From an uncultured Solobacterium sp. (GTDB lineage Bacteria; Bacillota_I; Bacilli_A; Erysipelotrichales; Erysipelotrichaceae), in NCBI GenBank assembly GCA_938041275.1, contig CALISH010000128.1:1-10335 (forward strand): a DNA stretch of 10,335 nt. The letters are read 5' to 3'. Below the pieces are notes generated by a model. The model did not search any database. It was not told where the DNA came from and saw only the letters and a program-made list of their open reading frames with translations. Below, piece after piece: positions 1 to 5,290 of the stretch. Every line of letters starts with the position of its first letter. Within the stretch, counting starts at the first letter, position 1. Position numbers and translations under genes: made by a program.

Positions 1-68
1 AGTGCACCCAAAATAGATACAAAACATCTACCTTTACAACAGTTTACATAAACATATGAAAAAGGCAC
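1..68. other. Non-coding edge of the window
   Basis: I see no gene here. The stretch is AT-rich and holds a short inverted repeat, TAGAT/ATCTA (14-30). It probably belongs to the intergenic region before the next gene to the left, which is outside the window. Confidence 0.4.
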
Positions 69-128
69 AAGAAAAGAGGCTGTACGCCTCAAGTAAATCT
101 ATAAAATTTACTTAATCGTTACAGCCCC
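69..128 (-). terminator. Compound terminator of the PTS-PHP-EIIA operon
   Basis: Beginning 4 bases after the EIIA stop codon, GGGGCTGTA (128-120) can pair with TACAGCCTC (84-76) in a 9-bp stem with one G-U pair. It encloses a perfect 8-bp hairpin, AAGTAAAT/ATTTACTT (91-113). A T-rich tail, TTTTCTT (75-69), follows. The 3' arm can alternatively fold into a small hairpin, GAGGC/GCCTC (90-76), in front of the same tail. Either fold gives a plausible intrinsic terminator. Confidence 0.75.
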
Positions 129-132
129 TTTT

Positions 133-633
133 TTACTTAATAATGGATTGACCTAATTTTACAGTTGTAGGTTCAATAAATTGAATCGTTTGTGTATTTG
201 CATTTGTTACTACTAGCATAGTACTCATATTGTACTTTGCACGTAACTTCTTCAAATCAACTTCAACAATTGGATCTCCAGCTTTTACACTATCCCCCTG
301 TTTCTTGGATAACAGTTTAAAGCCATCACCATTAGCTTCTACTGTGTTTACACCACAATGAACAAGCAATTCCACACCATGCTTTGTAGTGATGCCAAAT
401 GCATGTCCTGTAGGGAATAAAACAGATAGTTCGCCATTGGCTGGAGAACATAGTACAACCTTATCTCCATCATATGTAAAGGCAACACTATCTCCCATCA
501 TCTTTTCTGCAAATACTGGATCTGGAACAGTTGATACATCAATTAACTGACCATCCGCAATAGCAACAATCGCATCATCATTTACAACAATATTATTCTT
601 TAATTCTTCTTTCTTCTTGAAAAAATTGAACAT
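133..633 (-). CDS. PTS EIIA component, glucose type (Crr-like)
   Basis: This 166-residue soluble phosphocarrier takes phosphate from HPr and gives it to an EIIB cysteine. The fold's landmark segments are present: ADGQLIDVSTVPDPVFAEKMMGD near the start, SPANGELSVLFPTGHAFGI with H77, and GVELLVHCGVNTV with the phosphorylated histidine H92 (E. coli H90; H77 corresponds to the partner H75). A C93-G-V-N turn replaces the more usual hydrophobic-G-I-D after the active histidine. Length is standard for a stand-alone EIIA(Glc). AGGAG (647-643) precedes the ATG. It most likely serves the EIIBC of the same operon, which lacks its own EIIA, and could also serve other glucose-superfamily permeases. In Firmicutes the free EIIA(Glc) is not known to have the inducer-exclusion role it has in enteric bacteria. 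Confidence 0.95.
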   Translation of the reverse strand: MFNFFKKKEELKNNIVVNDDAIVAIADGQLIDVSTVPDPVFAEKMMGDSVAFTYDGDKVVLCSPANGELSVLFPTGHAFGITTKHGVELLVHCGVNTVEANGDGFKLLSKKQGDSVKAGDPIVEVDLKKLRAKYNMSTMLVVTNANTQTIQFIEPTTVKLGQSIIK

Positions 634-659
634 AATTTTCTTCTCCTATCATTGACTTC

Positions 660-692
660 ATTATAGTAGTATAGTTTTGTTTCTAGTGTCAA
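660..692 (-). promoter_or_regulatory. Possible weak promoter in the PHP-EIIA gap
   Basis: The 72-base gap contains TTGACA (692-687), preceded by TTGACG (698-693), and a consensus TATAAT (665-660). Their spacing is 21 bases, which is too long. TTGACA with TACTAT (668-663) has an 18-base spacer. ATTGAC and GTCAAT also form an inverted pair around this region. EIIA may have an extra promoter as well as read-through from EIIBC; the case is weak. Confidence 0.3.
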
Positions 693-705
693 CGTCAATC
701 AAAAA

Positions 706-1560
706 CTACAAATAATTTCGTAAATTTTCTGGTAACCAATTGAAACGTGTACTACACAATAATGTTTTATCGAGATGAACACCCATCGGAATATGTCTTT
801 CTGGTTTGTGAAAATCACTTCCACCACTTACATATAAGCCATTATCTTCACAATAATGAAACAGTTTGATTGATTCTCTCATAGGAATACTTGGATGGAA
901 ACATTCCATACCATCTAATTTATCTTTCACTTCATCAATATAGTGATTTTTTCGAAATGCATCATATTCAAAGATATGTGCTAAAAATGCTTTCCCACCT
1001 GCACGATGAATCAAGTCAATCGTTTCATCGAATGAAAGATATGTATCTCCTTCATTGATAAAAAACGGACTATCTGGATTTGACAATCCTTGTCTAAAGA
1101 ATGCTTTATATGTAGGGAAATTTTTAACAAACATTTCATTTTTATCTGCCAGTTCCTGGTACATCACTTTCTTTGAGATACCCTTCTCAAAAGAGTTTAA
1201 TGAAAGTGCATCGTCAAATAGATAACCTTGTTTGTGCGCACATTCTTGAATTCTATGAAGTAATAATGTTTCGATATGTTCTAAATTTTGTTCACTATAA
1301 AAGTCTCTATACCATGCATTAATGATTACAGGGTCAATGCCATAACCTAATATTTCAACAATCTCACCTTTATAGCTTGTGGCGATTTCTGTACCTGTAA
1401 TACATGGATAGTTATGGTAGTCAAAACATTCATATGCTAATGCATGATTGTGATCTGTAATACTAAAGGGTTGGATGGAAGATAAATGAAGGGTATCAAG
1501 CATTTCTTCAATGCCTAATACCCCGTCTGACTTTGTCGTATGAAGATGAAAGTCAAACAT
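706..1560 (-). CDS. PHP-domain phosphoesterase in a PTS operon
   Basis: This 284-residue cytoplasmic protein belongs to the PHP metal-dependent phosphoesterases. The expected metal ligands are visible: HLH (H5, H7), D12, D36-H37 in SITDHN, E58 in TGTEI, H195 in FLAHIF, H222, and SDFH (D249, H251). The middle (about 85-185) is an inserted, mostly helical segment, as in the TrpH/RNase AM (YciV) type, which removes phosphate from nucleoside 3',5'-bisphosphates and trims RNA 5' ends. Related PHP enzymes act on histidinol phosphate or cyclic sugar phosphates. The start codon overlaps the EIIBC stop (TAATG), and no good ribosome binding site precedes it, so translation is probably coupled. That coupling suggests a substrate derived from the imported sugar, but this is inference. 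Family call is firm; the specific reaction is not known. Confidence 0.9.
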   Translation of the reverse strand: MFDFHLHTTKSDGVLGIEEMLDTLHLSSIQPFSITDHNHALAYECFDYHNYPCITGTEIATSYKGEIVEILGYGIDPVIINAWYRDFYSEQNLEHIETLLLHRIQECAHKQGYLFDDALSLNSFEKGISKKVMYQELADKNEMFVKNFPTYKAFFRQGLSNPDSPFFINEGDTYLSFDETIDLIHRAGGKAFLAHIFEYDAFRKNHYIDEVKDKLDGMECFHPSIPMRESIKLFHYCEDNGLYVSGGSDFHKPERHIPMGVHLDKTLLCSTRFNWLPENLRNYL

Positions 1561-3050
1561 TAACCGAATAATTCAGTCACTTTCTCTTCATTCCATCCAA
1601 AGAAGTATGTGATGATGAATGCAGCTACGATAGCAGTTACATAACCAACTAAGTAACCTAAAGCGCCACCTTCATTAACAATTAAGAATCCTAAGATACC
1701 AGATACACCCTGTGCAACAGAACCTACGTGGAATAAGGAAATCATAATACCACCGAAACCAGCACCTAATGAAGCTGTTAAGAATGGCTTACCTAAAGGT
1801 AAAGTAACACCATACATTAATGGTTCACCAATACCTAAGATACCTGCAGGTACAGAAGCTAAGATAGCTTCTGATAACTTCTTGTGATTTTTCTTAGCTC
1901 TTGCAAATAATGCGATAACAGCACCAACTTGTCCTGCACCAGCAACCTGTAAGATTGGTAATAAGTAGTTAACACCATGTGTTGCACCATTTGGATCATT
2001 CATAATTGTATGAATTGGAGTGAATGCACGGTGTAAACCAACAGATACTAATGGTAACTGTAATGCGGATAATGCGTATGCACCAATAAATCCTAACTTG
2101 TTTAATAATACATCAGCTAATGCAAAGATAGCCTTTGTTAATACAGCACCTAGTGGCTGTAAGATGAAGATTGCTAAGAATGCTGTAATAATTAATGAAC
2201 ATAGTGGAGTCAAGATCATATCTAATGTATCTGGAACCCAGCTTCTTAACCAACGTTCAACGTGAGCAATTACAATACCACCGAATACAGCAGCTAAGAT
2301 ACCACCAGCAGCAGCGTCAAATGGTGTGCCAGTGATTGGTAAGTTGATACCTGCTGCAGGGTCGCCAACCTTCATTAATAAAGGCATAGCAGCGTTTCCT
2401 ACGAACATCGCACCCATCATACCACCAAGAATTGGAGAACCCTTATATTCCTTAGCAGCGTTCATACCAATATAAATTGGTAAGTAAGCAAATAATGTCC
2501 AACCAGCTGTATTAAGTGTTAAATACCACCAAGATTGAGCAATTGCTGGATCAAGTTGTACTGCAGCGATACCTGGAACTCTGAAGAATAACTTCAATAC
2601 GTTTAAGATACCGTAGATTAAACCAGCACCAGCAATACCTGGTAATGCAGGTAAAAAGATATTCGCAAAGTGCTTTAAGAATACTTGTACTGGTCCGTTG
2701 TGCTTAGCCTGCTGAGCAGCCTTGTTTTCCTTAGCACGTGCCTGTAAGTCGATATCCTTTTCTAAATCTTCGTTGTGAACTTCTTTACGTTCATCAGCAG
2801 AGATGCCTGTGATTGCGGATACTTCTACACCAATCTTTGTAACCTTGCCAGGTCCAAAGACGATTTGAAGTTCTTCGCCATCAACAGTTCCCATAACACC
2901 ATCGATCTTCTTGACGCGGTCCAAGTCTACTTTAGACTTGTCAGCTAAAGTTAAATGAAGTCTTGTCATGCATGTTGAGTTTTCCTGAATATTGGACTTA
3001 CCGCCGACAGCTTCAACAACTTCTTCAGCTATTTTCTTGTAGTTTTCCAT
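1560..3050 (-). CDS. PTS sugar transporter EIIBC, MurP-like (glucose superfamily)
   Basis: This membrane permease takes up and phosphorylates a sugar. The EIIB domain (residues 1-75) has the phosphorylated cysteine C27 in STCMTRLHL and the IVFGPGKV strand. A charged linker (80-120) leads to EIIC (about 122-484) with roughly ten membrane segments. EIIC contains PDTLDM (273-278), VGLHRAF (337-343), AGAGQVGA (370-377) and GIGEPLMYGVTLP (406-418). There is no EIIA domain; a separate EIIA is encoded two genes downstream. CMTRL, AGAGQVGA and the GEPL-YGVTLP block resemble the N-acetylmuramic acid permease MurP more than sucrose or trehalose permeases, but no murQ etherase gene is present here, so the substrate is open. 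The ATG at 3050 is preceded by AAAGGGA. It is first in an operon with the PHP gene (TAATG overlap) and EIIA, and has a cre site upstream. Confidence 0.93.
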   Translation of the reverse strand: MENYKKIAEEVVEAVGGKSNIQENSTCMTRLHLTLADKSKVDLDRVKKIDGVMGTVDGEELQIVFGPGKVTKIGVEVSAITGISADERKEVHNEDLEKDIDLQARAKENKAAQQAKHNGPVQVFLKHFANIFLPALPGIAGAGLIYGILNVLKLFFRVPGIAAVQLDPAIAQSWWYLTLNTAGWTLFAYLPIYIGMNAAKEYKGSPILGGMMGAMFVGNAAMPLLMKVGDPAAGINLPITGTPFDAAAGGILAAVFGGIVIAHVERWLRSWVPDTLDMILTPLCSLIITAFLAIFILQPLGAVLTKAIFALADVLLNKLGFIGAYALSALQLPLVSVGLHRAFTPIHTIMNDPNGATHGVNYLLPILQVAGAGQVGAVIALFARAKKNHKKLSEAILASVPAGILGIGEPLMYGVTLPLGKPFLTASLGAGFGGIMISLFHVGSVAQGVSGILGFLIVNEGGALGYLVGYVTAIVAAFIITYFFGWNEEKVTELFG

Positions 3051-3070
3051 GTCTATTCCCTTTCTGAATA

Positions 3071-3088
3071 ACCTGATGTATTTCAGGT
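3071..3088 (-). repeat. 6-bp inverted repeat in the EIIBC leader
   Basis: ACCTGA and TCAGGT flank six bases. The dyad lies between the cre site and the EIIBC ribosome binding site, within the predicted transcript. It does not resemble a LicT/SacY RAT antiterminator sequence. An operator or leader hairpin is possible. Confidence 0.45.
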
Positions 3089-3089
3089 G

Positions 3090-3107
3090 GATTTCATTGG
3101 TGAAATC
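3090..3107 (-). repeat. 7-bp hairpin overlapping the cre site
   Basis: GATTTCA and TGAAATC flank a TTGG loop (plus strand), a perfect 7-bp inverted repeat. It shares its right arm with the left half of the cre site and would lie in the 5' leader of the EIIBC mRNA. It may be an operator for a specific regulator or an RNA hairpin. Confidence 0.5.
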
Positions 3108-3114
3108 GCTTTCG
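3101..3114. promoter_or_regulatory. Catabolite-responsive element (cre) for CcpA
   Basis: The plus strand reads TGAAATCGCTTTCG, matching the cre consensus TGWAANCGNTNWCA at every specified position but the last. It lies at about +5 to +18 relative to the proposed transcription start, a common place for CcpA repression. This predicts that the PTS operon is repressed when a preferred sugar is available. Confidence 0.72.
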
Positions 3115-3125
3115 TTATTAATTGC

Positions 3126-3155
3126 ATTTTAACACAATTTCACAAAATTTTACAA
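3126..3155 (-). promoter_or_regulatory. Putative promoter of the PTS-PHP operon
   Basis: The minus strand carries TGTTAAAAT (3134-3126), an extended -10, with a weak -35 TTGTAA (3155-3150) at an 18-base spacing in very AT-rich DNA. Transcription would begin near 3119, giving a leader of about 70 bases before the EIIBC start codon. Confidence 0.6.
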
Positions 3156-3167
3156 AATTATGGAATT

Positions 3168-3186
3168 CATGAAATTTTTTTTCATG
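3168..3186. repeat. Perfect inverted repeat upstream of the PTS promoter
   Basis: CATGAAA and TTTCATG flank a 5-base T loop (plus strand), a perfect 7-bp dyad centred about 22 bases upstream of the proposed -35 element. Its position fits an activator or repressor operator. It could also be a second hairpin behind the thrS terminator, or chance in AT-rich DNA. Confidence 0.5.
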
Positions 3187-3192
3187 TTTTGG

Positions 3193-3226
3193 CAAAGATA
3201 AAAGGGATAGAATCCCTCTATTCCCT
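3193..3226 (-). terminator. Rho-independent terminator of thrS
   Basis: Beginning 8 bases after the thrS stop, AGGGAATAGA (3226-3217) pairs with TCTATCCCT (3211-3203 region) with one bulged A, a short loop, and the tail TTTTATCTTT. It separates thrS from the PTS operon. Confidence 0.75.
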
Positions 3227-3233
3227 ATAAATA

Positions 3234-5009
3234 CTAAGCCTTTTGAATTTCTGGGGCCAAACGCTTTTCATCAATTTCAGCTTTAATCGCTACTAAGAAG
3301 TCTTCAAGTGACATCTTTGTTTCTTGACGAGAACCATAGCGACGTAGAGTTATACCATTGTTTTCAATTTCACCATCGCCTACTACAACTTCAATCGGAA
3401 GTTTATTAGTCTGTGCTTCACGAATACGATAACCTAGTTTCTCATTGCGGTCATCTAATTCTGTACGTACACCAATCTTGCGTAATTCCTCAACAACCTT
3501 CTTCGCATATTCTCCATGTACTTCTGGAGATACAGGAATCACAACAGCCTGACGAGGAGCTAACCATAATGGTAAGATACCCTTTGTTTCTTCGAGTAAG
3601 AACGCAACGAAACGGTCAATTGATCCAAGAATTGCACGGTGAATGACGACCGGTCTCTTCTTTTCACCACCATTTGCAACATACTCTAACTCAAAACGTT
3701 CAGGTAACTGATAGTCCAATTGAATTGTAGAAAGTGTTACATCATGACCTAATGCGGAACGTACCTGTACGTCAATCTTAGGACCATAGAACGCTGCTTC
3801 ACCTTCTGCTTCATAATAAGGAACGTTCATTTCCTTTAACACTTCACGTAACTCAGATTCACTTCTTTCCCAAAGTTCATCATTACCAAAATACTTCTCT
3901 GTATTCTCCTTATCGCGTAAAGAGAGGCGGAATTCAAACTGATTTAAATTAAAGTCCTTATATACATCTAAGATTAATTCAGTTACTGCTTTAATTTCAG
4001 AAGCAATCTGTTCCTCTGTACAGAAGATATGAGAGTCATTCTGTGTAAATGCACGAGAACGTTCAATACCCGTCAAAGCACCGGATGCTTCAAAACGGAA
4101 GTCGTTAGCAATCTCAGCGATGCGAATTGGTAAATCACGGTAAGAATGCAATTGAGACTTATAGATAATCATATGTTCAGGACAGTTCATAGGACGCAAT
4201 ACAAACTCGTCATCATCACGTGACATAATTGGGAACATATCATCCTTATAGTGCGCAAGGTGTCCTGAAATCTTGTAAAGTTTTGTACTAGCAACGGATG
4301 GTGTTAATACATGTTGGTAGCCTCTAGCAAGTTCCTTATTCATAATATAGTCTGATAATAAACGTCTAATAGTAAGACCATTTGGTAACCATAATGGTAA
4401 ACCACCACCGACAATATCTGAGAACATGAAGATCTGCATATCTTTACCTAGTTTACGATGATCTCTTTGTTTTGCGTCTTCTAAATCAGCTAGGTGAGAA
4501 TCAAGTTCTTCTTGGGTTGGTAAACATACACCATAGATACGTTGTAGTACCTTATTATTTTTATCACCCTTCCAATATGCACCTGAGTGTTTAATTAATT
4601 TAAAGTAACGACAATTCTTCGTTGTCTCTGTATGTGGACCACGACATAAATCAGTAAAGTCACCCTGAGTATACATAGAGATATGTGTTCCTTCAGGCAT
4701 ACGGTTGATTAAGTCAATCTTGTATTCATCATCTTTAAACTGTTCTAAAGCTTCTTCACGTGTAATTTCTTGGCGAACAATACGCTTATCAGCTTTAGCA
4801 CACTTCTTCATTTCCTTTTCAATCTTAGCTAGATCTTCATCACGAATGACATCATCACCTAAATCAATGTCGTAGTAGAAACCTTCTTCTACAACTGGAC
4901 CTACCCAGAACTTTGCTTGTGGGTATAGATGTTTTACAGCCTGAGCCATTAAATGCGCACAACTATGATTTAACGTATTTAATGCTGCATCTTCTTTAAA
5001 ATTTCTCAT
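3234..5009 (-). CDS. thrS: Threonyl-tRNA synthetase lacking the TGS domain
   Basis: This class II synthetase charges tRNA-Thr with threonine. At 591 residues it is about 50-60 shorter than the usual bacterial enzyme (Bacillus about 643). The protein starts almost directly at the N2 editing domain, with HSCAH (H15, H19) and CRGPH (C122, H126) forming the Ser-tRNA-Thr deacylation site. The usual N-terminal TGS domain is absent. The catalytic core has the zinc ligands C276 (MNCPEH), H327 (NDSHIF) and H457 (VVIHRAI), motif 2 arginine R305 in FRFEASGAL, and motif 3 GSIDRF (462-467). The anticodon-binding domain runs from about 486 to the end. The ATG at 5009 has a consensus AAAGGAGG a few bases upstream, and the T-box terminator sits just before that, so there is no room for a TGS-coding extension. 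Expression is expected to rise on threonine starvation through the T-box. Confidence 0.97.
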   Translation of the reverse strand: MRNFKEDAALNTLNHSCAHLMAQAVKHLYPQAKFWVGPVVEEGFYYDIDLGDDVIRDEDLAKIEKEMKKCAKADKRIVRQEITREEALEQFKDDEYKIDLINRMPEGTHISMYTQGDFTDLCRGPHTETTKNCRYFKLIKHSGAYWKGDKNNKVLQRIYGVCLPTQEELDSHLADLEDAKQRDHRKLGKDMQIFMFSDIVGGGLPLWLPNGLTIRRLLSDYIMNKELARGYQHVLTPSVASTKLYKISGHLAHYKDDMFPIMSRDDDEFVLRPMNCPEHMIIYKSQLHSYRDLPIRIAEIANDFRFEASGALTGIERSRAFTQNDSHIFCTEEQIASEIKAVTELILDVYKDFNLNQFEFRLSLRDKENTEKYFGNDELWERSESELREVLKEMNVPYYEAEGEAAFYGPKIDVQVRSALGHDVTLSTIQLDYQLPERFELEYVANGGEKKRPVVIHRAILGSIDRFVAFLLEETKGILPLWLAPRQAVVIPVSPEVHGEYAKKVVEELRKIGVRTELDDRNEKLGYRIREAQTNKLPIEVVVGDGEIENNGITLRRYGSRQETKMSLEDFLVAIKAEIDEKRLAPEIQKA

Positions 5010-5030
5010 AATCTTCCTCCTTTAATGGGG

Positions 5031-5253
5031 CAAACAAAAAGCGCCCCTTCCTTTGAAAGGACGCTATTAGCGCGGTACCACCTTAATTCCAACGATAAAC
5101 GTTGACACTTTATATCTGTAACGTAGAACTACGGTAACTCTTTCGAGTACTGCTCCAAGGTAGTAATACATATACGCATCATATCCCTTCCAGCAATCGG
5201 GATACTCTCTCTATCAGCGTTATACATATCGTGTCCTTTTCATCGCATTTGAT
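5031..5253 (-). promoter_or_regulatory. T-box leader (threonine) controlling thrS
   Basis: This leader RNA senses uncharged tRNA-Thr. Diagnostic parts on the minus strand: the Stem I AGAGAG bulge (5210-5205); an apical stem GTATCCC/GGGATAT (5205-5199 with 5187-5181) enclosing the GCTG-type loop; a middle helix around 5224-5217 and 5177-5171; a specifier region TTACTACCTTGGAGC (5166-5152); and the T-box core AAGGTGGTACCGCG (5084-5071). Judged by the position relative to GGAGC, the specifier is ACC (5161-5159); the overlapping ACT one register earlier is also a threonine codon. TGGT in the T-box can pair with an ACCA tRNA 3' end. The T-box can form an antiterminator with the GCGTCCTT that otherwise starts the terminator. 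Uncharged tRNA should allow read-through into thrS. Coordinates of the 5' end depend on the inferred start of transcription. Confidence 0.93.
5032..5064 (-). terminator. Regulated terminator of the thrS T-box
   Basis: GCGTCCTTT (5064-5056) pairs with AAGGGGCGC (5049-5041) across a 6-base loop, giving 9 bp including G-U pairs, followed by TTTTTGTTT. The 5' arm is shared with the T-box antiterminator, so the two structures exclude each other. The thrS ribosome binding site AAAGGAGG lies just downstream. Confidence 0.9.
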
Positions 5254-5259
5254 ATTCAA

Positions 5260-5288
5260 ATTTTAGACCTGCTTGTGAAAAACGTCAA
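5260..5288 (-). promoter_or_regulatory. Sigma-A-like promoter of thrS
   Basis: The minus strand has TTGACG (5288-5283), a 17-base spacer and TAAAAT (5265-5260), a near-consensus vegetative promoter. It begins 2 bases after the polC stop codon, so thrS is transcribed separately from polC. Transcription should begin near 5253, immediately before the first T-box helix. Confidence 0.8.
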
Positions 5289-5290
5289 GA

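Noticed and set aside
56..115. Possible 19-codon plus-strand peptide starting ATGAAAAAGGCACAA
   Set aside because: It runs through the operon terminator hairpins and has no ribosome binding site. It is best explained by chance.
706..1560. PHP gene as a histidinol phosphatase (hisK/hisJ)
   Set aside because: There is no histidine-pathway context, and the sequence order and inserted middle segment look more like the TrpH/RNase AM type.
2020..2265. Plus-strand open frame opposite EIIBC
   Set aside because: The Asn/Ala-rich composition mirrors the codon pattern of the EIIC membrane segments; there is no independent evidence for a gene.
1560..3050. Firm assignment of EIIBC as sucrose or trehalose permease
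   Set aside because: The CMTRL, AGAGQVGA and GEPL-YGVTLP blocks fit MurP-like permeases better, and no sucrose or trehalose hydrolase gene is nearby.
3071..3107. LicT/SacY-type RNA antiterminator (RAT) in the EIIBC leader
   Set aside because: The two hairpins do not match the RAT pattern, and no terminator overlaps them upstream of EIIBC.
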